From assembly GCA_902494875.1 (NCBI GenBank), contig CABUUO010000006.1, positions 44,378 through 108,377 on the forward strand: a stretch of DNA of 64,000 nucleotides, read 5' to 3'. The translations under genes were made by a program, and so were the position numbers. Positions 1 through 9,000 of the stretch are shown here, in pieces (positions within the stretch are counted from its first letter, which is position 1; each line of letters starts with the position of its first letter). Under the pieces are notes generated by a model. It was given only the letters and a program-made list of their open reading frames with translations. It was not told the DNA's origin and ran no database searches. Source of the stretch: an uncultured Pseudomonadota bacterium. GTDB taxonomy: Bacteria; Pseudomonadota; Alphaproteobacteria; RF32; CAG-239.

Positions 1-2697
1 GGCACACTTGCTGCAGCAGTTGCCGTGTTTGGCACCGTCAACGGCCTTTTTCTGGCCTTTGTGCTTAACGGCAGCCTGAGCGGCAGCCAGACGGGCAACC
101 GGTACGCGGAACGGAGAGCAGGAAACGTAATCCAGACCGACTTCGTCAAAGAACTCGATGGATTTCGGATCACCGCCGTGCTCACCGCAAACGCCCAGAT
201 GCAGATCCGGGTTGGTAGCGCGGCCTTCAACCGAAGCGCGGCGAACCAGTTTGCCGACGCCTTCAACGTCGATGGAAGCAAACGGATCGGCAACATAAAC
301 GCCCTTAGCGCGATATTCGTCAAGGATTGCACCGGTATCGTCACGGCTCATACCCAGAGTGGTTTGGGTCAGGTCGTTTGTACCGAAGCCGAAGAAGCCG
401 GCCGTTTCCGCAATGTTTTCAGCCTGCAGGGCTGCACGCGGCAACTCAATCATGGTACCGACGAGGTAGTCAATCTTCTTGCCTTTTTCGGCAAATACTT
501 TTTCAGCCGTTTCGTCGATTGTCGCTTTGACAATGTCCAGTTCTTTCTTGGAACCAATCAAAGGAACTTCGATTTCCGGAATAACCTTAATGCCGGCATC
601 CTGACATTCGATAGCAGCTTCCAAAATGGCGCGGGTCTGCATTTCGGCAATTTCAGGATAGGTAACGGCCAGACGGCATCCGCGGTGACCAAGCATCGGG
701 TTGGCTTCGTGCAAAGCAGCTGCACGGTTTTTAACCTGTTCCAAAGTCATACCCATTTTATCGGCCAGTTCCTGCATTTCAGCATCGGTGTGCGGCAGGA
801 ATTCGTGCAAAGGCGGATCCAGCAGACGGACGGTAACCGGCAGACCGTTCATGATGGTGAACAGGTCTTTGAAGTCCTGTTTCTGATAAGGCAGCAGACG
901 AGCCAGAGCCTTAACGCGGCCTTCCTTGGTGTCAGACAAAATCATGGCGCGCATGTCCGGAATTCTGTCGGCATCAAAGAACATATGCTCGGTACGGGCC
1001 AGACCGATACCTTCGGCACCGAAGTCAAGAGCCTGTTTGGCATCTTTCGGCGTTTCGGCGTTGGCGCGGACTTTCAGGGTGCGGATTTCGTCAACCCAGC
1101 TCATCAGTTTACCGAAGTTACCGGTCATTTCGACGTTAACGGTCGGAATTTCGCCTTCGATAATCTGGCCTTTGGCACCGTCCAGAGATACCCAGTCGCC
1201 TTCTTTGATAACTACGCCGGACTTAGTGCTCATGGTTTTGTTGGCATAGTTGATGGTAATGTCGTTAGAACCCGAAACGCACGGAGTACCCATACCGCGG
1301 GCAACAACGGCTGCGTGAGAGGTCATACCGCCGCGGGCAGTGATAACACCCTGAGAAGCGTGCATACCGCCGATGTCTTCAGGAGAAGTTTCGTTGCGGA
1401 TAAGGATAACCTTTTCGCCTTTGGCAGCCCAGGCTTCAGCGTCTTCAGCATTGAAAACGGCACGACCGACGGCAGCACCCGGAGATGCCGGCAAACCGGT
1501 AGCGATAACGTTTTTCTTGGCTTTCGGGTCAAGCATCGGGTGCAAAAGCTGGTCAAGCTGTTCGGCACCGACGCGCATAATGGCTTCTTCTTTGTTCAGC
1601 ATGCCTTCTTCAACCATTTCTACGGCCATACGAACGGCGGCGGCAGCGGTGCGTTTACCGTTGCGGCACTGCAGCATCCAGAGTTTGCCGTGTTCAATGG
1701 TGAATTCCATATCCTGCATATCTTTGTAGTGAGCTTCCAGGTTGTTGCGGACGTCGACCAGTTCCTGATACAGGTGCGGCCATTTTTCTTCCAGAGAAGT
1801 ACCGTCGCCTTTAGAAGCCATCGGCTGCGGCGTACGAATACCGGCAACAACGTCTTCACCCTGAGCATTTACCAGATATTCGCCGTAGTAGACGTTTTCG
1901 CCGGTAGCCGGGTCGCGGGAGAAGCAAACGCCGGTAGCGCAGTCGTCGCCGGCATTGCCGAAGACCATGGTCTGAACGTTAACGGCTGTACCCCAGTCGC
2001 CCGGAATGTTGTTCAGTTTGCGGTAAGTAATGGCGCGGTCAACCATCCAGGAGCCGAATACGGCGCCGATGCCGGCCCACAGCTGATCCCAGGGATCCTG
2101 CGGAACAACTTTGCCGAGTTTCTTGCCGATTTCTTTATATTCGTTAACCAGTTCTTTCAAATCTTCGGCAGTCAAATCCGTATCAGACTTGTAGCCTTTG
2201 GATTTTTTCATATTTTCCAGAGCTTCTTCATAGAGGTCCAGATCAGCGCCCAAAACCACGTCGGAGAACATCTGCAGAAAACGACGGTAAGAGTCGTAGG
2301 CAAATCTTTCGGAACCGGAAGCTTTAGCCAGAGCTTTAACGGTTTCATCGTTCAAACCGAGGTTCAGAACCGTGTCCATCATGCCCGGCATGGAAACGCG
2401 GGCGCCGGAACGTACGGAGAACAGCAACGGGTTGTTGGCATCGGCAAATTTTTTGCCCATGATTTTTTCAACGTCAGCAACGGCGGCTCTGACCTGATCC
2501 TTCAAATCTGCGGGATAGGTCTTATTGTTGTTGTAATAATACGTACAAACTTCTGTTGTAACCGTAAATCCGGGAGGAACGGGCAAACCGACCTTGTTCA
2601 TTTCAGCCAGGTTGGCACCTTTACCGCCCAGGAGATTACGCATGCTGGCGTCGCCTTCGGCTTTGCCGTTTCCAAATGTATATACCCATTTACTCAT
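1..2697 (-). CDS. ppdK: Pyruvate, phosphate dikinase (3' end beyond window)
   Basis: Interconverts pyruvate + ATP + Pi and PEP + AMP + PPi in the cytoplasm. The N-terminal nucleotide-binding domain opens MSKWVYTFGNGKAEGD with GGKGANLAEM near residues 25-34. The swivelling phospho-His domain has GGMTSHAAVVARG with the catalytic His at residue 461. The PEP/pyruvate barrel has GLARTEHMFF and, near the end, GFGTNDLTQTT. The start is fixed by AAGGAG upstream of ATG. 899 codons are visible without a stop, already slightly beyond the usual length of about 880, because of a Lys/His-rich tail ending in a cysteine cluster (NCCSKC) that runs off the window. The identification is secure; only the C-terminus is unknown. 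Confidence 0.97.
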   Translation of the reverse strand, partial: MSKWVYTFGNGKAEGDASMRNLLGGKGANLAEMNKVGLPVPPGFTVTTEVCTYYYNNNKTYPADLKDQVRAAVADVEKIMGKKFADANNPLLFSVRSGARVSMPGMMDTVLNLGLNDETVKALAKASGSERFAYDSYRRFLQMFSDVVLGADLDLYEEALENMKKSKGYKSDTDLTAEDLKELVNEYKEIGKKLGKVVPQDPWDQLWAGIGAVFGSWMVDRAITYRKLNNIPGDWGTAVNVQTMVFGNAGDDCATGVCFSRDPATGENVYYGEYLVNAQGEDVVAGIRTPQPMASKGDGTSLEEKWPHLYQELVDVRNNLEAHYKDMQDMEFTIEHGKLWMLQCRNGKRTAAAAVRMAVEMVEEGMLNKEEAIMRVGAEQLDQLLHPMLDPKAKKNVIATGLPASPGAAVGRAVFNAEDAEAWAAKGEKVILIRNETSPEDIGGMHASQGVITARGGMTSHAAVVARGMGTPCVSGSNDITINYANKTMSTKSGVVIKEGDWVSLDGAKGQIIEGEIPTVNVEMTGNFGKLMSWVDEIRTLKVRANAETPKDAKQALDFGAEGIGLARTEHMFFDADRIPDMRAMILSDTKEGRVKALARLLPYQKQDFKDLFTIMNGLPVTVRLLDPPLHEFLPHTDAEMQELADKMGMTLEQVKNRAAALHEANPMLGHRGCRLAVTYPEIAEMQTRAILEAAIECQDAGIKVIPEIEVPLIGSKKELDIVKATIDETAEKVFAEKGKKIDYLVGTMIELPRAALQAENIAETAGFFGFGTNDLTQTTLGMSRDDTGAILDEYRAKGVYVADPFASIDVEGVGKLVRRASVEGRATNPDLHLGVCGEHGGDPKSIEFFDEVGLDYVSCSPFRVPVARLAAAQAAVKHKGQKKAVDGAKHGNCCSKCA

Positions 2698-3570
2698 GGT
2701 TTAATAAGCTCCTTAAGCTACTAAGTTAAAAACACAGCCAAAGGGGCAGATTCGCCCCTCTGACCAATTAATACTGCCGAGAATCTATAACAAAGATTCC
2801 GATTCTGGCAAGAAAAATATTCTCAAGCGTTCTCTAACCGACTCTTTATACACAATATTCTGCGATTCGCCCCATCTTTTCTCCGTCCCCTCTCTTTTAT
2901 GTCATAATCTGTCATGTTGAGCTTGCCGAAGTATCTCAGCCTTACCACAACTGTCATCCTGAACGAAGTGAAGGGTCTCAGCCTTATTACATTGCCGAGC
3001 CCCTTCGACAGGCTCCGGGAAACATTAAAGCCCCCAAAAGTTAACAAAAAGGCAGCCAACCGCGTTTGCGCCGATTCGCCGCGAATCCGAATATCTTTGC
3101 GATTTAGACTCAATTTGGCCGGAAAAACCAAAATTAACCATTATTAAAATTTTGTTAAAGCAGAAAAAAATAGAAAATTTTCCTACGATATCTATTGCCA
3201 CGCCTGCCAAAATATGCTACTATAATTTTGTCAAACATATAATTTTATTCTATTACACTAGCAGCTAATCTTTACCTTTCAGGTATCGAAAAGAATATAA
3301 TTATCAAACTGTTCAAATGGGTAAAAAAACGATTGTTTCAAATATTTATCGTTTTCATTTGTTCTTATGACATATTACGTTGGGAAGTTTGTACATCAGG
3401 ATGACTTAGCTCTCTTTGTGTTATAAAACTTTGAGGATAAAACCTTGTTGCCAGCCCACGCCTCTATATAACATTTTTCTCCGACCTAGCTTTGCTTAGG
3501 CTCTCCATATACAAAAGGACCTTCAAGTCCGCTAATAAACAAAAGTAAAAAAATAAAAAAAAATTTGCAT
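2698..3570. other. 873-bp intergenic region with repeat units
   Basis: No credible gene is seen. The left part holds short stem-rich units of the TGTCATGCTGAG / TCATCCTGAACGAAGTGAAGG type in alternating orientation (about 2905-3020). The right part is A/T-rich and leads into the first lipoprotein gene. TATAAT at 3221-3226 is a possible -10 box, and small hairpins lie around 3481-3530. The open frames at 2823-3210 overlap each other on both strands, follow the repeat and resemble nothing known. Confidence 0.6.
2909..2974. repeat. 66-bp direct repeat, copy 1
   Basis: Matches 5613-5678 at 64 of 66 positions by eye, including an unbroken stretch of about 40 bp. The two copies lie on either side of the first lipoprotein gene and the barrel gene. 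The motif is of the CCTGAACGAAGTGAAGG class of dispersed intergenic repeat, and further shorter relatives follow at about 2975-3020. Confidence 0.85.
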
Positions 3571-4545
3571 ATGACTCAGAAAAAAGAATTTAGAGGAATG
3601 GCCAGCATATTGGTAGTCCTCGCAGCTTTGTTCGTTGTTCCGTTCTTCTTCGGTAGCTGTACATCAGATTACGATTTCGAAGAAGCTTTCGTACCCGAAA
3701 GAATATTGGTTCATGACACTATCCACATTCACACTGTGGATACAGTAATTAAAGAGGTAGAAAAAGAAGTTATCAAAACTGAATACATCACTGAAACAGT
3801 GTATGTAGACCGTATTGATACCGTCTTTGTTGAGGGTGAACCCCAATACATCACTGTACACGACACCGTGACCGTAACCAAGACCGTTGAGGTTCCTGTT
3901 TACATCACAGTACACGATACAGTTGAGGTAGTAAAAGAGGTTATCAAGTACAAAGAAGTAATTAAGTACGTTGACCGTGTTGATACCGTTTATCAAGACA
4001 GAGTTGACACTATTTACATCGAGGTACCTGTTAACCCCGGCAAACCTGATCCGGAACCTGAAGATCCTGACACTCCGGAAGAATGGGGAACCATCGACTG
4101 GGCAAAAACTCAGACTTACGGAGGTATCTCATGGACTTTTGACAATAACATGCAGCCTGTGCTGAATGCATCTGTCATTACGTCTAACGGCGTTGTTTCG
4201 TTCAACAGCGGGTCAGCATTTTTCTACAAATTTGACACGAGCAAACTTTCTGGCCGTCTCGGTGCTATTCCTACCGGAAACGCTTGGGTTCCTTCATATA
4301 TAAATGTGAAGAAAAATCCGAACTATTTCTGGGAATATGCGGGATTAAACGGTGTAACATACAATATGAACGGCGTTGAGATTCTCAAAACTGTTGATGT
4401 TGAACTGGAACGTCCGTTTATGAGCACCGGAAACGAGTACAACTATAACGAAGAAACCGGTAAAATGGTAATCGAGTACACCTATAAGGATCGTGCTGAC
4501 GAGACCAAGACTGTAACTTTGTTTAACGGTACTTTCAGAAAGTAA
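3571..4545 (+). CDS. Surface lipoprotein with VHDTV-repeat stalk and shared C-terminal module
   Basis: A 324-aa predicted lipoprotein of unknown function. Signal peptide 1-29 ends in the lipobox FGSC with the lipidated Cys at 30. The next residues, TSDYDFEE, are acidic like the surface-export signals of Bacteroidota lipoproteins. Residues 45-155 are a beta/charge-alternating stalk built from VHDTV / VDRVDTV repeats, followed by a Pro/Asp/Glu linker (156-172). Residues 177-324 form a C-terminal module repeated at the end of the 1322-aa lipoprotein at 6031. The start is ATG 3571; a TTG two codons upstream is less likely. No Shine-Dalgarno is present, only an A-rich leader, unlike the host's housekeeping genes. 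The module's role is unknown. Confidence 0.85.
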   Translation: MTQKKEFRGMASILVVLAALFVVPFFFGSCTSDYDFEEAFVPERILVHDTIHIHTVDTVIKEVEKEVIKTEYITETVYVDRIDTVFVEGEPQYITVHDTVTVTKTVEVPVYITVHDTVEVVKEVIKYKEVIKYVDRVDTVYQDRVDTIYIEVPVNPGKPDPEPEDPDTPEEWGTIDWAKTQTYGGISWTFDNNMQPVLNASVITSNGVVSFNSGSAFFYKFDTSKLSGRLGAIPTGNAWVPSYINVKKNPNYFWEYAGLNGVTYNMNGVEILKTVDVELERPFMSTGNEYNYNEETGKMVIEYTYKDRADETKTVTLFNGTFRK

Positions 4546-4673
4546 AAACTATCTCATCTTGGGGGACAGATTCGGCACCAGCCAGTCTGTCGCCCGGGAT
4601 GTAAAACTAAAAAGGGCAGTTGCAGAGACCCTTCCCAGAATCCCTGCAGTATTATTCTAAAAAATAAGACAAT

Positions 4674-5441
4674 ATGAAAACAAAATATTTTTTCGCAATC
4701 GTTGTGTTGTTCTCTATAGTAGCTAATGTTTCAGCTCAGGATTTTGAGTATGAAACAAAGAGTTGCAAATTCACAAAGGAATACTTTGTGAATCCTTCTG
4801 AATGGGTGAAGACCCCTGAAGGTTATCTCCCGAAGGACGAGAATGCAGACCCGCTCATTGGTGAAAAAGCTGCGTTGTGTCAGGGCTTGTACCTGCGCTT
4901 TGCAGCCGGCATTGCCACTTCTGGTGATCTGACTATGCCCGAAGCAACCGCTTCTCTGGGTTATCAGTTCAACTTCAAACACCACGGCCCCATCGGAGCC
5001 AAGGTTGAAGCTATCGCCGGATTGGCACACACCAACGAGACCGCTTACAAGGATTTGATGGTGATTGAAAAAGGTCTTTCCTACAAGTTTGGTGGCCAGG
5101 TTGCCCTTGACTTCTGGAAGCATTCCTCTTGGGGAATGAGTGTCTATGGTGGTGGTGGCGTTCAGTTCATCAACACTTCATTCGCCGCTAAGACCCTTGA
5201 GCAGACTGATGGAAAATTCCTGAAGTCTTCTTATCATGGTACCAGCTACTATGAAGGCGGCATAAGATTGAACAGAAACACTTTCGGTAAGACTTGGAGT
5301 CTTGGAGCCGGTGTTCAGGTTGTCAATACAACACACACCACATACACTTGCGGTGTGGTTACCCTGAGCGTTCAGCTTAACCGGACGAAAAAGTCTAAGC
5401 CGATTAAGTATTCCGACTATCTCCGGATTAAGGGATACTAA
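4674..5441 (+). CDS. Secreted outer-membrane beta-barrel-like protein
   Basis: A 255-aa protein with a cleavable signal peptide (about 1-21) ending in SAQ before DFEYE, a cleavage style common in Bacteroidota. The mature part alternates short amphipathic beta segments with Gly/aromatic turns (for example GAKVEAIAGLAH and SVYGGGGVQF), as expected of a small barrel. It does not end in the classical terminal Phe/Trp strand. It sits 128 bp after the first lipoprotein gene and is followed by a strong terminator, so the two may form a unit. There is no Shine-Dalgarno. The family is not recognised. A periplasmic beta-rich protein is the alternative. Confidence 0.75.
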   Translation: MKTKYFFAIVVLFSIVANVSAQDFEYETKSCKFTKEYFVNPSEWVKTPEGYLPKDENADPLIGEKAALCQGLYLRFAAGIATSGDLTMPEATASLGYQFNFKHHGPIGAKVEAIAGLAHTNETAYKDLMVIEKGLSYKFGGQVALDFWKHSSWGMSVYGGGGVQFINTSFAAKTLEQTDGKFLKSSYHGTSYYEGGIRLNRNTFGKTWSLGAGVQVVNTTHTTYTCGVVTLSVQLNRTKKSKPIKYSDYLRIKGY

Positions 5442-5456
5442 AAAAATTATTTTCCA

Positions 5457-5498
5457 GAAGAGGTGCGGCCGTTTGGCTGCGCCTCTTCTTTCATTTTT
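5457..5498 (+). terminator. Intrinsic terminator after the barrel gene
   Basis: A 14-bp stem, GAAGAGGTGCGGCC with GGCTGCGCCTCTTC (two non-Watson-Crick positions), GTTT loop, then a T-rich tail. It separates the barrel gene from the large lipoprotein gene. Confidence 0.85.
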
Positions 5499-5612
5499 AA
5501 ACCGTCGCCGAAAATTGTCATACCTTTTATAAAACAGCCATGTTGAGTGCCTTACCACAATGATCATGCTGAACAGAACGAAGTGCAGTCAAAGCATCCC
5601 GGCCGATAAAAC

Positions 5613-5678
5613 CTGTCATGCTGAGCTTGCCGAAGCATCTCAGCCTTACCACAACTGTCATCCTGAACGAAGTGAAGG
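5613..5678. repeat. 66-bp direct repeat, copy 2
   Basis: Second copy of the element at 2909-2974, differing at two positions. A degenerate relative lies just upstream at about 5550-5600. Same orientation as copy 1. Confidence 0.85.
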
Positions 5679-6030
5679 ATAACATTTAACCCGTCGACAA
5701 GCTCAGGTTACCACGATACCTCTTACGCTAATTTTGTCAAAAATCGTTAAAAAAGCTTTTTCTTACAAATGTAATATAATTGTAACAAAAAAAGCACATA
5801 AGCCTATTGTTTTTTTGTCAAAAATACTTTATAGTAAAATCCTATTTAATATCATTATATCATCAAATTACAAAGGGGCAGTAATTTCAATAAAAAATTA
5901 CTCAGTATTATTTGACGGCCTTAAACAAAATATTCAGCAGAATCTTTTGTTTAAGTTACAGTAGAGATTTCTCGAAATTGTCCCTGCCGGCAAAATCTTC
6001 TAAAATTCATAATTTAAATATTTCAAAAAA

Positions 6031-9000
6031 ATGAAAAAAAGAAGTCCAATTAGAGGATTTGTGGTGAGCATCTTCACCTGCCTCGCAGTTTTGTTAAGCA
6101 CTTTCATTTTCGCAGCCTGCACTTCAGACTACGATTTTGAAGAGCCCGAGACCCCGGAAACCCCCGGAGAAGAGAAGATCGATGTTGTGTTGACGCTGAA
6201 CCACGATTGGAGCTACAACTCCGAAGAAGGAACAGCAGTTGATGCCCAGACAGCCAACGGTTCGATTTATAAGACCGTTGCAGGTAACAAGCAACACGTG
6301 GAAGACATCAGTCAACCCATCCCTGTCAATCTCAAATGGACACCGCTTGAGAAAAACAAACGCTCTACCCCTTACTTCCAAATTGACGGCCTGGGCCATT
6401 CGCACGGAGAAGCCAAGGAAGTAAGCCAGGAGAAAGTCGGTAACATCACCATGAAAACCTACGAACAGCAGTTCAAGGTGGAACTGGTCGGCAAAACCAT
6501 CGACATTGACGTAAGCTACTACATTCCCACCTACATGGGCTATGAAATGGTTTACACCGTGCCGGACAGTATTAAGCTGACTAACCAGACTGTTACCCAG
6601 CCCGAAGCAAAAACCCGCGCAACCGTCGTTGTCGACGAAGAATTCCGCAATGACTTGGAGATGACTTTATATCGGACGCAATATCCGCTGAAAAAGGTCA
6701 TTGAAGACAAGTTCATTATCCCGGCCGAGCTTATCTGCCCGGTTGAGAAGGAAGACATTCCCGACGGCGGCAAAATTGTCGAGGGGTCTGAAAAGTTCTA
6801 TCCGCACCCGACCAAGCCCGACACCTACGTGTCTGAATTGGACGCCATCATCTACTGGTCAATCACCGGTCAAAAAGAACAGCATTTCTACGTGGAATAT
6901 GATGTCAAGCAAAGCATCTCCAAAGAACAGAAAATGACTGTGCCGACCATTGAAATCGGCTATCCGAAGATTGAGGCAACCAACGTTGTCACCAGCGATG
7001 AATATGAAAAAGAAGCGTTTAAGGATTATAAGTTCACCAAGACCGAAACCGAGTGGACCAACACTTGGAGCAACGGTTTCAAGGACAAAATAAACTCTTC
7101 TTACGAGAAAGCGGACGCCTATCTTGAAGGCGTAAAACTTTTCGAAATGCCTTGGGGCCTGCACGAATTCTCCTACAATAAAACAGACATATTGTCCGAA
7201 AAGGAAGTCACCGAAGACCAGATTGTGTACACCGATTACAACACCAAACTGAATTTCTTCGGCAAATTCGGCCGCAAAGATTATGACAAATATGCTTGTG
7301 ATCTCGCAGCCGAGCAAGAGTTCCGCGTTAAGAAAGGCGATGAACCTCAGCCCGGAAACGATGAACTGGTAAGCTGGAAGGTAGACAAACACCTCAACGA
7401 TGAAGGCACCTTGTCAACCTTGACCTTCCATCTGGTTTATTCAGAATCCGGTCCGCGCGATTCCGTCGCCACTCAGGAACTTAAGCATTGGACCAAAACT
7501 TCGGAAAAACGTCGTTTTATTAAGAGCAGCCACGGTTTGACGCTTTTGAATGCCGCAGAGCCCAAAGTTCTGAGCACCGAAAGCTACGAAAACGAGAAAG
7601 GCCACCACATCACTACCATTGAACGTGAACACAACTTCACTTATTCTCAGGATATTACCGACCAGGTAATATCCGGATATCAGGAAGTTTATACCATGTT
7701 CCGCGGCGAAAAAGTGGAATTCCTCACCAGCAAACCGGTCATTTCCGCAAGCGGCATCTCAGAGACCGACAAGGGAGAAGTTGAAGACGGCGGCGAAAAG
7801 TACAACCGTAAAAACTATGTTCTCAAATATAAAGAGAACTATAGTAAAAAGGTAAACGCACTGAGCGCCGAAGTTGACATTGACGTAAAGAAAACCGCAG
7901 TTCCAGAAGAGCTTATCAGTTATACCTATGACCGTAAGTTTAATGTGAATACCGGCGTTTCTCAAATCATCTTCCACCTGAAGTACAAACTTCAGGGCGA
8001 CATTGACTCTATTGCCTCGCAAAAACTTGCACATAAGGTCACCATCCACGGAAACCAGCACTTCTATTCTGATCAGAAGCTGGCTCTGAGCGATGCCAAA
8101 GACCCGGTGCGCAAGAGCGAAACCAGAACCGAAAACGGCAACACCGTTACCAAACACACCGATACCTACAGCTTCGGCTACAACCTCTTCACCGGGGCTA
8201 ACGTTGAAGAATATGAGACGGCATACACCACTTTCCGCGGCGAGAAAATAGAATTCATCTCCCCGGTTCCGGTAATGTCTCATGTCGGCATCGATGCCAA
8301 GGACGGCGGCGTTGTTAAGGAAGGAAACGTAGAATATGATCGCACGATCTACACGGTCAAGTACAAAGACTTGTACTATGAAGTGTCTACGCCCTATTCG
8401 GCAACCGTTAACGTCGATAAAAAACGCGAAGCGGTAACCCGCACCTTCTGGGAAGCAAGAGACAAAAAGCGCGTGTACTACGATGAGAAGCATCAGAAAG
8501 TCTCCTTTACGTTATACGAGGAGTTTTCCGATGGTTCCAAGAAGAATACCAACTATGAGAAGATTGTCGACGCCTTTGGCGAAGCACAAACCCGCCAGAC
8601 CGTCAAGCTTTCAAGCGAAAAACTTGAGTTCCAGAGCTTAACGGCCAAAACCGCGGCCCAAAACACTTCTCAGGATGGTAACTGGCACCTGACAACAGTC
8701 AAAACACCGTACGTTGACGCCTATCAGGGCTTGACCGCCAACTTCTGGTTCACTGCGACTGCCGCTACCTATCAGGACGGCGAAGTCAAGGTTGAATTTG
8801 AAGCTCCGACCAGCACCTACGCCAATGCAGGTTTCACCAACCCCTGGCTCTCAAAAATTACGGAAAACGGAAAAGACTACAATCGCTACGATTGTGACAT
8901 CAATATCAAAATAACCAATCTGGGTCATGACTATTCTCTGACTCACGAGGCTTATGTTGACGTTCTGATTCCGGAAGTAACAAGAACCAAGTGGGAAGCC

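Larger units (their letters stand above)
5442..6030. other. 589-bp intergenic region: terminator, repeats, A/T-rich leader
   Basis: After the terminator come dispersed repeat units (about 5535-5710), then about 300 bp of very A/T-rich DNA before the large lipoprotein. TAATTTTGTCAAA at 5729-5741 is identical to 3223-3235, so both lipoprotein genes carry the same 13-mer upstream. A 76-codon frame at 5734-5964 is A/T-driven and starts inside this motif; I do not believe it is a gene. Confidence 0.6.

Noticed and set aside
25..2724. An 899-codon open frame on the plus strand across the left end.
   Set aside because: It is the antisense of pyruvate phosphate dikinase. The minus-strand protein carries all the catalytic motifs and an SD; the plus-strand product resembles nothing.
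2905..3020. A CRISPR array.
   Set aside because: Repeat units are irregular in spacing and orientation, and no unique spacers or cas genes are present.
5734..5964. A 76-codon plus-strand frame in A/T-rich DNA.
   Set aside because: Starts within the shared 13-mer, has no ribosome site, and is rich in Lys/Ile/Asn as expected by chance.
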